From DATJZG01 sp035499295 (GTDB taxonomy: Bacteria; Myxococcota; Myxococcia; Myxococcales; Anaeromyxobacteraceae): 64,000 nucleotides of DNA. Under the pieces are notes generated by a model, which worked only from the letters and a program-made list of their open reading frames with translations, was not told the origin of the DNA and did no database searches. The stretch spans positions 62,001 to 126,000 of the forward strand of contig DATJZG010000016.1 in assembly GCA_035499295.1 (NCBI GenBank), written 5' to 3'. The position numbers and the translations under genes were made by a program. This document shows, in pieces, positions 43,089 to 51,936 of this stretch (the first letter of the stretch is position 1; every line of letters starts with the position of its first letter).

Positions 43089-43367
43089 TCAAAGGAGGTA
43101 CCCATACGCGGCCCGGGCCGCGATGGCGACGAGGACCGACAGGACGGCGAGGGCGGCGAGCGCGAGGCGCGGCTCGCGCTCGGCCATGAACCCGCGCGCC
43201 ACCGCCGCCAGCCGGAGCGGGGGGGTGCCGAAGAGCGCCAGGACGCCGAGGAGGGCGACCTTCACCGCCTGCGGCGAGCCGACGGCGTAGAGCAGCGTGG
43301 CGGCGGCGCACAACCCCACCCCGGCCGCGGTCCCGACATGGAGGATGGCGGCGACGGTGCGCCTCAC
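43089..43367 (-). CDS. DUF1634 membrane protein
   Basis: The 92-residue protein has three hydrophobic segments (TAAGVGLCAAATLLYAV, KVALLGVLALFGTPPLRL with the family's TPPLRLA motif, and ALAALAVLSVLVAIA). This is the pattern of DUF1634. It starts at GTG 43367, overlapping the TauE/SafE stop by 4 bp, and the pair is frequently found next to each other, so it is likely an accessory of that exporter. Confidence 0.8.
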   Translation of the reverse strand: MRRTVAAILHVGTAAGVGLCAAATLLYAVGSPQAVKVALLGVLALFGTPPLRLAAVARGFMAEREPRLALAALAVLSVLVAIAARAAYGYLL

Positions 43368-44131
43368 CGCAGGAGGCTCCAGGCGTCGAAGGCGATGCGC
43401 GTCCCCACCACCGCCAGCACCGCCGCGAACGCCCCCTGCAGGCGGGCGCTCGGAATGTGGGGCAACAGCCGGGCGCCGAGCCGGGCGCCGGCGTAGACCC
43501 CCACCACCGTGGGGGCGGTCGCGGCGAGGTCGAGCTCGCCGCGGGCGGCGTAGACGTAGGCGCTGGCGGCGGCGGTCACCCCGATCATGAAGTTGCTGGT
43601 GGCGGTCGCGACCTTGAAGGGCAGGCCCATGACGAGGCTCATCGCCGGCACCTTCAGGAATCCCCCTCCCACCCCGACGAGCCCGGAGGTGGCGCCGGCG
43701 GCGAAGCTCATCGCCAGTCCCGCGCCCCAGCGGCGCACCGGGTACTCCCCGGCGGAGAGCCCCTCGCCGGCGCGGCCGCGGCGCCGCCAGGACGCGAAGG
43801 CGGTGTAGTAGGCGACGAGCGCGAAGAGCCCGAGGAGGACGGGCTGGGGGATGAGGGACGAGAGCAGGCTCGCCGCCACCGCCCCGGCGACGGTGGCGAG
43901 CTCGAGCACCACCCCGGTGCGGATGTCGGTGAGCCCCTTCTCGACGTACGACGCCGAGCTCGCCGACGAGCTCACGATGATGGCGGTGAGCGAGACCGCG
44001 ACCGCCTGGGAGAAGCGCAGGCCGGCGAGGTGGGTGAGCGCCGGGATGACGAGGAGGCCGCCTCCCACGCCCATCAGGGCGCCGAACAGGCCGGCGCAGA
44101 AGCCGAAGGCGGCGAGCAGGAGGGGGGTCAA
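43364..44131 (-). CDS. TauE/SafE family sulfite/anion exporter permease
   Basis: The 255-residue protein has about eight membrane spans and the two characteristic glycine-rich repeats GFCAGLFGALMGVGGGLLVIPA and AAGATSGLVGVGGGFLKVPA (in part: LMGVGGGLL, LVGVGGGFL). It is of the TSUP family that moves sulfite, sulfoacetate or related organic anions. Translation couples to the DUF1634 gene. It is divergent from the MFS transporter gene (98 bp between starts). Confidence 0.9.
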   Translation of the reverse strand: MTPLLLAAFGFCAGLFGALMGVGGGLLVIPALTHLAGLRFSQAVAVSLTAIIVSSSASSASYVEKGLTDIRTGVVLELATVAGAVAASLLSSLIPQPVLLGLFALVAYYTAFASWRRRGRAGEGLSAGEYPVRRWGAGLAMSFAAGATSGLVGVGGGFLKVPAMSLVMGLPFKVATATSNFMIGVTAAASAYVYAARGELDLAATAPTVVGVYAGARLGARLLPHIPSARLQGAFAAVLAVVGTRIAFDAWSLLR

Positions 44132-44229
44132 GGAGAGGGGAATCTATCCCCCCGGCCGGCCCGGCAGAAGCGCGGAGCGGCACGAGGGGGCCTTGATTTC
44201 GGAAGCGGCGCCGTCTACCAGAACGAGGG

Positions 44230-45462
44230 ATGGACACCGAAGAGGGGCGCGCCCGGGGCGGCGAGGGGATCCGTCCCGGGCTGGTGGCGCTCCTCGCCGT
44301 GGCCGCCGCCGCCACCGTCGCGAACCTCTACTACGTCCAGCCGCTGCTCCCCGAGGTGGCGCGCGGCTTTCGGGCCTCTCCGCGCGCCATCGGCTGGGTG
44401 CCGGTGCTCACGCAGGTGGGCTACGCGCTCGGGCTCCTCCTCTTCATCCCCCTGGGCGACGCCGTCGAGCGCCGGCGGCTCATCCTCTCGCTCGTCGGGG
44501 CCTCGGCGCTGGCGCTCGCCGCCACCGCCCTGGCGCCGGGGCCGGCCTGGCTCGCGGCGGCGAGCTTCCTGGTGGGGTTCTTCACGGTGGTGCCGCACGT
44601 GGCCGTTCCGCTCGCCGCCCACCTCGCCACCCCGAAGGAGAGGGGCAGGGTCATCGGGCTCGTCATGGGCGGCGTTCTCGTCGGGATTCTGCTCGCCCGC
44701 ACCGTCTCCGGGTTCGTGGGTGGGGCGCTCGGCTGGCGCGCCGTCTACCTCCTCGCTTCCGCCGCCATGGTGGCGCTCGGGGCCTCGCTCTGGCTCCTGC
44801 TGCCGCCGAACCCCCCTGAGCGCGCCCACCGTTACCTCCCGCTCCTCGCCTCGCTCTTCACCCTCGTCCGGGAGGAGGGGGAGCTGCGCCAGGCCTCGCT
44901 CATCGGAGGCATGGTCTTCGGCGCATTCAGCGTCTTCTGGACCACGCTCGCCTTCTTCCTGGAGGGGCCGCCCTACCACGAAGGCGCCGAGGCGGCCGGG
45001 CTCTTCGGGCTGGTGGGGGTGGCGGGCGCTCTCGCGGCCCCGCTCGTGGGCCGGCTCTCCGACCGCCGCGGCCCCCGCTTCGCCACCGGGGTGGCGCTCG
45101 CGGTGGCGCTCGCCTCCTTCGGCGTCTTCCTCGCGCTCGGGCGGGTGCTGTGGGGCCTCGTCGCCGGGGTGGTGCTCCTCGACGTGGGCGTGCAGTCGGC
45201 CCACGTCTCCAACCTGGCCCGGGTGCACGCGCTCGACCCGGCGGCGCGGAGCCGCCGCAACACGGTCTACATGGTGAGCTACTTCGTGGGCGGCGCGCTC
45301 GGCACCTGGCTCGGGGTGCGGGCCTGGACCCGCGCCGGCTGGACCGGGGTGTCGCTCGCCGGGGCCGGCTTCGTCCTGGCGGCGCTCGTCGCCTGGGGGA
45401 GCGGTGCCCGGCTCCTCAGCGGAGCTCGACCTCGAACCCGAGACGCCGTGCCGCCTCGATGA
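44230..45462 (+). CDS. MFS transporter
   Basis: The 410-residue protein has about 12 membrane helices. The first segment VANLYYVQPLLPEVARGF is typical of the YnfM/ArsJ-like subgroup of MFS efflux proteins; the cytoplasmic loop motif after helix 2 appears as PLGDAVERRRLIL. Substrate is unknown. Its last 47 bases overlap the 3' end of dnaE in antisense orientation (45416-45462). Confidence 0.88.
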   Translation: MDTEEGRARGGEGIRPGLVALLAVAAAATVANLYYVQPLLPEVARGFRASPRAIGWVPVLTQVGYALGLLLFIPLGDAVERRRLILSLVGASALALAATALAPGPAWLAAASFLVGFFTVVPHVAVPLAAHLATPKERGRVIGLVMGGVLVGILLARTVSGFVGGALGWRAVYLLASAAMVALGASLWLLLPPNPPERAHRYLPLLASLFTLVREEGELRQASLIGGMVFGAFSVFWTTLAFFLEGPPYHEGAEAAGLFGLVGVAGALAAPLVGRLSDRRGPRFATGVALAVALASFGVFLALGRVLWGLVAGVVLLDVGVQSAHVSNLARVHALDPAARSRRNTVYMVSYFVGGALGTWLGVRAWTRAGWTGVSLAGAGFVLAALVAWGSGARLLSGARPRTRDAVPPR

Positions 45463-48400
45463 AGTCGTCGGAGGGGACCACCCGCTGCGGGACCTTGAGG
45501 GTGGTCTCGGTGGCCTCGGGGATGACCGCCCGGACCGCCACCGGGCAGGTGCCCGGGTAGCGCCCCAGGAGCGCCTTCAGCTCCTTCGCCAGGTCGCCCC
45601 CGAGGCGCTCGGCGTCGATGCGGAGCGCCACCTCCGAGGTCTTCTGGCTGCGCACCTGCGAGAGGAGCTCCACCTCGGTGGCGGTGATCTCGGCGCGCGG
45701 GTTCTCCTCGTCGCGCATGTTGATGCGGACCTCGCCGTGCACCAGGACGGGCTCGTCGCTCTTCAGCATGCCCTCCCAGTCGGCGAACCCCCGCTGCGCC
45801 GGGCGACCGTTCTGGGCGGGGCGGCTCCCCCAGCAGACCACCTCCACCGTCCCGGAGAGGTCCTCCAGGCTGAAGAACCCGAAGCGGGTGCCCTTCTCCT
45901 TGTTCGCCTTCTCGCGGAGCTGGCTCACCACCCCCACCACCGACGCCTTGTCGCCCTGCCTCTTCCCCGCCACCTGGGCGCAGGTGAGGGAGGCGTAGCG
46001 ACGCACCTCCTTCTCGTAGGCGGCGAGGGGATGGCCGGTGATGTAGAACCCGAGGGCCTCCTTCTCGGAGGCGAGCCGCACCCGCTCCGGCCACTCCTCC
46101 ACCGCCACCTCGCCGACGACGTCCCCGGCCTGCGGGTAGCGCGGGCGGGACTCGAGCGCCGAGCCGAGGGCGCCGCCGAAGAGGCTCGCCTGGCCGCTCT
46201 GGCGGTCGGCCTGGGCCGACGAGCCCGAGGAGAGGGCGGAGTCGATGCCGCCGAAGAGCCGCCAGCGCGGCACCCCCTCGAAGTCGAAGGCGCCGCTCTT
46301 CACCAGGGCCTCGATCACCTTCTTGTTGATGCGGCGCGGATCCACCCGGGCGCAGAAGTCGAAGAGGCTCTGGAAGGGGCCTCCCTCCTCCCGCGCGGCC
46401 CGGATGGCCTCGACCGCCGCGCCGCCCACGCCCTTCACCGCGCCGAGCCCGAAGCGGATGCGCCCCTTCACCCCCGGCTTCTCCCCGGGCGCGCCCGGGG
46501 GGAGGGCGGTGAAAGACTGGCGAGACTCGTTCACGTCCGGGGGGAGCACCTCGATCCCGCCGGCGCGCGCCTCCGAGATGTGGGCCACCACCTTGTCGGT
46601 GTCCGAGGCCTCGCTGGTGAGGAGCGCCGCGATGAACTCCACCGGGTGATGGGCCTTGAGCCAGGCGGTCTGGACGGTGAGGAGACCGTAGGCCGCCGAG
46701 TGCGACTTGTTGAACCCGTAGGCGGCGAACTTCTCCATCATGTCGAAGATGGACCCGGCTACCGCCGCATCGACCCCGTTCGCCCGGCACCCCTCCAGGA
46801 AGCCGACCCGCTCCCGCGCCATCTCCTCCGCCTTCTTCTTGCCCATGGCGCGGCGCAGGAGGTCGGCGCGGCCCAGGCTGTAGCCGGCGAGCACCTGCGA
46901 GATCTGCATCACCTGTTCCTGGTAGACGATGACGCCGTGGGTGTCGCGGAGGATGGGCTCGAGCTTGTCGTGGGGGTAGCGGACCTTCTCCCGGCCGTGC
47001 TTGCGGTCGATGTAGACGTCCACCATGGTGCGGCCGTCCTCGAGCTTCTGGTCGAGGGGGCCGGGCCGGAAGAGCGCGCCGGCGGCGATGACGTCCTCGA
47101 AGCGCGAGGGCTTCATCTTCGTCACCATGGCGGTGAAGCCCTCGGACTCCATCTGGAAGACGCCGGCGGTGTCTCCCCGGGCGATGAGCTCGTAGACCGC
47201 CGGGTCGTCGATGGGGATGGCCTCGGCGGAGAGCTCGGACGCCTCCGGGTGGTTCGCCCGCACCAGCTTGATGGCCTCGTCGACCACGGTGAGGGTCTTC
47301 AGCCCCAGGAAGTCGAACTTGACGAGCCCCGCCTTCTCCGCGTCGTCCTTGGAGAACTGCGAGACGAGCATGTCCGACTTGTCGTCCTTGGTGACCGGGA
47401 CGTACTCCCACAAGGGCTTGTCGGCGATGACCACGCCGGCGGCGTGCAGCCCCGCCTGGCGGTTCAGGCCCTCGAGCGACATGGCGATGTCGAGAATGTC
47501 CTTGGTGGTGACCGTCTGCGCCGCGCCGTTCGAGTCCACCCACTCCTTCACCGCGACGGGCCTCTCGTAGAGCTCCCGCAGGCGAGGCTCGATCTCGATG
47601 CACTCCTTGAGCGGCTTCACCTTGCCCTGCACCGGCTCGGGGACGAGCTTGGCGATGCGGTCGCCCTCGGCGAAGGGGAGCCCCATCACCCGCACCACGT
47701 CCCGGATCACCGAGCGGGCCTTGAGCGAGCCGAAGGTGATGATCTGGCCGACGTTGTCGTTCCCGTACTTGCCGGCGACGTAGCGGATGACCTCGTCGCG
47801 CCGCTCCTGGCAGAAGTCGACGTCGAAGTCGGGCATGGAGACCCGCTCCGGGTTGAGGAAGCGCTCGAAGAGCAGGTCCCAGCGGATGGGGTCGAGGTCG
47901 GTGATGCGCAGCGACCAGGCGGCGATGGAGCCCGCCCCCGAGCCGCGCCCCGGCCCCACCGGGATGCGCCGCTCCTTCGCCCAGTTGATGAAGTCCTGGA
48001 CGATGAGGAAGTAGCCCGAGAACCCCATGGTCCGGATGATCCCCACCTCGGTCTCGAGGCGCTCGCGGTAGAGGTCGGGGTCGTGCGGGTACCGGCCGGC
48101 GATCTCCTTCAGTCGCCGCGCCAGGCCGGCGCGGGCGAGCTCGAGGAGGTGCTCGTCCTCGGTCACGCCCGCAGGGAGCTGGAAGCGGGGCAGGTAGTTC
48201 TGGCCGAGCTTGAGCTCGACGTTGCACATCTCGGCGATGCGCAGCGTGTTGTCGATCGCCTCCCGGTACTGGGGGAGCGCCGCCGCCATGTCGCCGGGCG
48301 AGGTGATGTAGAGCCCGTCGGTCTCGTGGCGCAGCCGCTTCGGGTCGCTGAAGGTCTTGTTGGAGGCGATGCACATCAGCACCTCGTGTGCCTTCGCGTC

Positions 48401-49033
48401 CGCGCGGTTCACGTAGTGGGCGTCGGCGGTGGCGGCGAGCGGGATCCCCTCCGACTCGGAGAGCTCGGCCAGGCGCGCGTTCACCTCCACCTGTTCCCGC
48501 ATGCCGTTCGACTGCACCTCCAGGAAGAAGCTCCCGGGCTCGAAGATGTCCCGGTACTCGCGCGCCGCGCGCCGGGCCCCGTCCATGTCCCCCTGGCGCG
48601 CCAGGCGCGGGACCTCGCCGGCGAGGCAGGCGGTGAGACCCACCAGCCCGCGCGAGTGCTCCCGCAGCAAGGCCTTGTCGATGCGGGGGTCGTAGTAGTA
48701 GCCCTCGGTGAACGCCATCGACGACAGGTAGCGGAGGTTCGCCCAGCCCTCGGCGTTCTTGGCGAGCAGGATGATGTGGCGGCCGACGCGCTCGGTGCGG
48801 TCCTGGCGGCCCTTCTCCCCGGCGACGTAGGCCTCCATCCCCAGGATGGGCTTCACCCCCGCGGCCTTGGCGGCCCGGTAGAAGTCGATGGCGCCGAAGA
48901 GGTTGCCGTGGTCGGTCACCGCCACCGCGTCCATGCCGCGGGCCTTCACCGTCTTCACCAGGTCGCCGATGCGGATGGCGCCGTCGAGGAGCGAGTAGAG
49001 GGTGTGGAGGTGGAGGTGGACGAAGTCTGCCAA
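45416..49033 (-). CDS. dnaE: DNA polymerase III alpha subunit
   Basis: The protein of 1205 residues is the replicative polymerase. The N-terminal PHP domain begins ADFVHLHLHTLYSLLDGA and VTDHGNLFGAIDFY, and the polymerase core includes GPGRGSGAGSIAAWSL and PDFDVDFCQERRDEVI with the catalytic acidic residues PDFDVDF. The middle and C-terminal parts have the HhH and OB-fold regions. TTG at 49033 is chosen because it matches the family start; an in-frame ATG at 49090 would add 19 unconserved residues. It overlaps the convergent MFS gene by 47 bp. Confidence 0.97.
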   Translation of the reverse strand: MADFVHLHLHTLYSLLDGAIRIGDLVKTVKARGMDAVAVTDHGNLFGAIDFYRAAKAAGVKPILGMEAYVAGEKGRQDRTERVGRHIILLAKNAEGWANLRYLSSMAFTEGYYYDPRIDKALLREHSRGLVGLTACLAGEVPRLARQGDMDGARRAAREYRDIFEPGSFFLEVQSNGMREQVEVNARLAELSESEGIPLAATADAHYVNRADAKAHEVLMCIASNKTFSDPKRLRHETDGLYITSPGDMAAALPQYREAIDNTLRIAEMCNVELKLGQNYLPRFQLPAGVTEDEHLLELARAGLARRLKEIAGRYPHDPDLYRERLETEVGIIRTMGFSGYFLIVQDFINWAKERRIPVGPGRGSGAGSIAAWSLRITDLDPIRWDLLFERFLNPERVSMPDFDVDFCQERRDEVIRYVAGKYGNDNVGQIITFGSLKARSVIRDVVRVMGLPFAEGDRIAKLVPEPVQGKVKPLKECIEIEPRLRELYERPVAVKEWVDSNGAAQTVTTKDILDIAMSLEGLNRQAGLHAAGVVIADKPLWEYVPVTKDDKSDMLVSQFSKDDAEKAGLVKFDFLGLKTLTVVDEAIKLVRANHPEASELSAEAIPIDDPAVYELIARGDTAGVFQMESEGFTAMVTKMKPSRFEDVIAAGALFRPGPLDQKLEDGRTMVDVYIDRKHGREKVRYPHDKLEPILRDTHGVIVYQEQVMQISQVLAGYSLGRADLLRRAMGKKKAEEMARERVGFLEGCRANGVDAAVAGSIFDMMEKFAAYGFNKSHSAAYGLLTVQTAWLKAHHPVEFIAALLTSEASDTDKVVAHISEARAGGIEVLPPDVNESRQSFTALPPGAPGEKPGVKGRIRFGLGAVKGVGGAAVEAIRAAREEGGPFQSLFDFCARVDPRRINKKVIEALVKSGAFDFEGVPRWRLFGGIDSALSSGSSAQADRQSGQASLFGGALGSALESRPRYPQAGDVVGEVAVEEWPERVRLASEKEALGFYITGHPLAAYEKEVRRYASLTCAQVAGKRQGDKASVVGVVSQLREKANKEKGTRFGFFSLEDLSGTVEVVCWGSRPAQNGRPAQRGFADWEGMLKSDEPVLVHGEVRINMRDEENPRAEITATEVELLSQVRSQKTSEVALRIDAERLGGDLAKELKALLGRYPGTCPVAVRAVIPEATETTLKVPQRVVPSDDFIEAARRLGFEVELR

Positions 49034-49152
49034 GGCGAATGCCCCAGGGCCGGATGGCGTCTCATAGCAAACCGGTCTGACGCGTGCCATCGCCCGGGCG
49101 GCCGTCGCCGCCGGCCCGGCGGCGCGACCGGGAGACCTCGGCTTCCTTCCAA

Positions 49153-49169
49153 GGGGGGGCTGCCCCCCC
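49153..49169. repeat. G7/C7 hairpin upstream of dnaE
   Basis: GGGGGGG (49153-49159) and CCCCCCC (49163-49169) pair around a CTG loop. It lies about 120 bases upstream of the dnaE start and about 68 bases upstream of the divergent SRPBCC gene start. Possibly a hairpin in one of their leaders; function is unknown. Confidence 0.25.
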
Positions 49170-49236
49170 GGGGCGCGGGCGCTCCCGGCGACGAGTGTGC
49201 TAGCGATCTTGGAGTGAATCCCGCCGGAGGCCCGCC

Positions 49237-49827
49237 ATGCTGAAGAAGATCCTCCTCGTCGTCCTCGCCGTCGTCGTGGTCTTCGTCCTGTACGTCGCCA
49301 CCCGCCCCTCCACCTTCCGCATCGAGCGCAGCGCGCCGGTGGCCGCGCCTCCGGCCGTCGTCTACGGGCAGCTCGCCGACTTCCACCGCTGGTCGGCCTG
49401 GTCGCCCTGGGCGCACCTCGACCCGCACATGTCCGTCCAGTACGGCGGGGCGCCCTCCGGGCAGGGCGCGGTCTACGAGTGGAACGGCAACGACAAGGTG
49501 GGGCAGGGGCGCATGACCATCGTCGAGGCGCGCCCCCCGGAGGCGGTCGCCATCAAGCTCGAGTTCATGAAGCCCTGGTCGCAGACGAACCGCTCCGAGT
49601 TCCTGCTCAGGCCCGAGGCCGGGGGCACCCGGGTGACCTGGACCATGACCGGCGAGAACGACTTCGTGGGCAAGGCGTTCGGGGTCTTCATGAACATGGA
49701 CAAGCTCATCGGCGCGGACTTCGAGAAGGGGCTCGCCACCCTGCGCACGGTGGCGGAGGAGGCCTCGGTGAAGGCGCAGCAGCCGCCCGAGGCTGCGCCC
49801 GCCGCGGCCGCGCCCCCGGCGCACTAG
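49237..49827 (+). CDS. SRPBCC (polyketide cyclase-like) membrane-anchored protein
   Basis: The 196-residue protein has one N-terminal membrane helix (MLKKILLVVLAVVVVFVLYV) and a START/Bet v1-like domain: RIERSAPVAAPPAVVYGQLADFHRWSAWSPWA (shown in part: FHRWSAWSPWA) and TRVTWTMTGENDF. Such proteins form a hydrophobic pocket. A Pro/Ala-rich tail ends the protein. The ATG follows GGAGGCCC. It is divergent from dnaE. The ligand is unknown. Confidence 0.82.
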   Translation: MLKKILLVVLAVVVVFVLYVATRPSTFRIERSAPVAAPPAVVYGQLADFHRWSAWSPWAHLDPHMSVQYGGAPSGQGAVYEWNGNDKVGQGRMTIVEARPPEAVAIKLEFMKPWSQTNRSEFLLRPEAGGTRVTWTMTGENDFVGKAFGVFMNMDKLIGADFEKGLATLRTVAEEASVKAQQPPEAAPAAAAPPAH

Positions 49828-49844
49828 GACGGGGGCCTCCCGGG

Positions 49845-50231
49845 TCAGTGCTTCAGGCCGCCCGGGTGCGTGCCCTCGTCGTCGAGGCCGTGGGCCACGA
49901 GGAAGTGGTAGACCGCGTAAGGCTCGTCGCGCCCGCCGCCCACCACCTCGAACAGGAACTGCCCCTCCGTCTCCTCGCCGTCGCGCGTCGCCTGGACGAA
50001 GAGGGCCTCTCGCACGTCGAGGACCATCTCGGAGAGAACCTCCTTGCCGCGCACCAGCTGCACGGTGGGGTTTCGCTCCGGGTCCTCGTCGAGGTGCCAG
50101 TGGAGGTCGTCGTGGTCGTAGAGCCACACCTCGTTGGTGCCGGCGCGCAGGATGCAATTCGCGTGCTGCTTGAGCCAGCGCCAGAAGCGGTCGAAGGTGA
50201 CGGTCGCGCCCGACTGGACGGTGACAGACAT
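49845..50231 (-). CDS. Conserved protein of unknown function
   Basis: The 128-residue protein has no recognised domain. It contains VTFDRFWRWLKQHANCILRAGTNEVWLYDHDDLHWHLDEDP split here as FWRWLKQHANC and DHDDLHWHLDED, a His/Asp-rich segment that could bind metal, and a strand-rich C-terminus with FLFEVVGGGRDEPYAVYHFLV. The ATG at 50231 was chosen as the only start in frame. It may be restricted to myxobacteria. Confidence 0.6.
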   Translation of the reverse strand: MSVTVQSGATVTFDRFWRWLKQHANCILRAGTNEVWLYDHDDLHWHLDEDPERNPTVQLVRGKEVLSEMVLDVREALFVQATRDGEETEGQFLFEVVGGGRDEPYAVYHFLVAHGLDDEGTHPGGLKH

Positions 50232-50305
50232 GGTGGCGACGAATATAGCCGGGGAGAGGTCCGGCGGGTGCTACGATCCCGGTGGGCCCCACCTTCGAGG
50301 CGCGC

Positions 50306-51571
50306 ATGTCCGTGAGCGTTGTTCCGAGACGCCTTGCCCGAGCCGCCGGAGCGCTCCTGGGGCTCGCCCTGGCGGGCTGCGCCGGAAGCCGTAGCTTCAC
50401 CATCCCGCCGGCCTCGCCGGCCATCCGCGAGCCCGCCCGCCGGGTCCCGGCCGCACTCGGCGTCTATTACCCGCACGAGACGTCGGGGCGCGTGGCGAAG
50501 CAGGTCATCGGCGGCGCGGAGGGAACCGCCGAGTACTCGCTCCCCATCGGCGACGGCCTCGTCGACACCTACACCGCCTTCCTCCCGCGCCTCTTCCAGC
50601 GGGTGGAGCGGGTGAGCTCTCCGGTTCCTTCGCCCGGGTCCAACCTCGACGGGGTCCTCGAGATCTCGCTCGGGTCGGTGGCCCTCGCCCTGCCCTCCGC
50701 CTTCGAGACCCGGCCCTGCCAGGTATCCCTGGAGGAGTCCTTCACCCTGCGCGACCACGCCGGCGCGGTGGTGGCCACCTGGAAGGCGACCGGGAACGGC
50801 AGCGACCCGCGCGGCGCCATCGTCCAGTGCGGAGGGAAGGCGGCCTCCCTCGCCCTGGAGGACGCCGCCCAGGACTTCGTGCGCGGGTTCGCGAACGACC
50901 CGGCGGCGCACGCCTGGATGGTGGCGCGCGGCGGAAAGCCGCCGCCGAGCGAGCCCGACGAGGTGCGCCACACCCTGGCGCACGAGAGCGAGTCCGTCGA
51001 GGCGGAGACCCCGCTGCGCACCTTCGGCGTCTACGGCGGGGGGGGCTACTTCTGGCCGGGCGCGACCGAGAGCCACTTGAGCTCGCCCCAGGGCGGCTTC
51101 GCGCTCGTGCTCGGCGTCACCTGGAGGCCGCTCCCGTTCCTGGGGGTCAACTTCGAGGCGGAGAACCTCTCGAGCAGCTACGGGACCGACAACGCCGTTC
51201 CGCCCGCCGGGACCGCCGCCCTCGGGGACCGCTTCAACCTGAACCAGACCCTGTTCGCGCCCTCGGTCCGGTTCTCCTGGCCGGTGTCGATCCTCGAGCC
51301 CTGGGTGGCGCTCGGCCCGGTGCTCGACTTCGGCTACCTGAGCTGGGTGGGATCGGGCACGAGCGGGTACGTGACCACCTCGAGCGAGAGCCGCTTCGTG
51401 GTGGGGGCGCAGGTGGGCGGGGGCGTCGACGTCGTCGTCACCCCCAGCGTCGAGCTCGGGGCGCGCTGGCAGTGGCTCTGGACGTACGCCGACTTCGGCT
51501 CGCTGAGCAACGGCTCCACCTTCATCGGCGGCCAGTCGGTGATGGTCACCGGAGGCTACTTCTGGCCCTGA
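50306..51571 (+). CDS. Lipoprotein with a C-terminal outer-membrane barrel
   Basis: The 421-residue protein has lipobox LALAGC (Cys about 25) and two parts. The N-terminal part (about 40-225) contains a stretch VYYPHETSG and a later PCQVSLEESFTL, and looks like a soluble domain. The C-terminal part (about 235-421) is an OmpA/OmpX-like barrel with strands such as FGVYGGGGYFWPG and the end MVTGGYFWP, ending in a typical aromatic FWP. An in-frame GTG at 50282 is a less likely start. Function is unknown; a lipid-anchored domain plus barrel is an uncommon combination. Confidence 0.7.
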   Translation: MSVSVVPRRLARAAGALLGLALAGCAGSRSFTIPPASPAIREPARRVPAALGVYYPHETSGRVAKQVIGGAEGTAEYSLPIGDGLVDTYTAFLPRLFQRVERVSSPVPSPGSNLDGVLEISLGSVALALPSAFETRPCQVSLEESFTLRDHAGAVVATWKATGNGSDPRGAIVQCGGKAASLALEDAAQDFVRGFANDPAAHAWMVARGGKPPPSEPDEVRHTLAHESESVEAETPLRTFGVYGGGGYFWPGATESHLSSPQGGFALVLGVTWRPLPFLGVNFEAENLSSSYGTDNAVPPAGTAALGDRFNLNQTLFAPSVRFSWPVSILEPWVALGPVLDFGYLSWVGSGTSGYVTTSSESRFVVGAQVGGGVDVVVTPSVELGARWQWLWTYADFGSLSNGSTFIGGQSVMVTGGYFWP

Positions 51572-51609
51572 GCGTCGTGGGGGCGCGGGGAGCGGGGGCC
51601 GCCCCGCGG

Positions 51610-51825
51610 TCAGGCCTCTGCGAGCGGTGGGTGGAGGATGGAGACCTCCTTGCCCGACTGCCAGATGAGCGGCTTCGAGATCCAGGAGCACCGACCGCAG
51701 TAGCCGCGGATCGCCCCCGGACTCATGCGCACGCTCATCTCGCCTCCGCAGACGACGCAGCCGCCCGAGAGCGTGAACTCCATGAGCTCGGTCGCCTGCT
51801 CGCCCGTCTTTTCTGACTGCTTCAT
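51610..51825 (-). CDS. Small zinc-ribbon protein
   Basis: The 71-residue protein has a four-cysteine zinc ribbon: GGCVVCGGE (C-x2-C) and RGYCGRCSW (C-x2-C), 17 residues apart. The rest is a short N-terminal polar segment and a C-terminal KEVSILHPP. No function can be assigned; it could be a myxobacterial regulator. It sits 111 bp upstream (minus strand) of the region after the esterase gene. Confidence 0.65.
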   Translation of the reverse strand: MKQSEKTGEQATELMEFTLSGGCVVCGGEMSVRMSPGAIRGYCGRCSWISKPLIWQSGKEVSILHPPLAEA

Positions 51826-51936
51826 TGCGACAAGCTAACCATCGTCGAGCCGAGGGCAAGCGGCGCGAACGCCCCGGAATCACGCGCGAATCTGCGAGGA
51901 GCCCGGCGGCCGGTCCCCGGGGCGCCTTTCCCCGGC

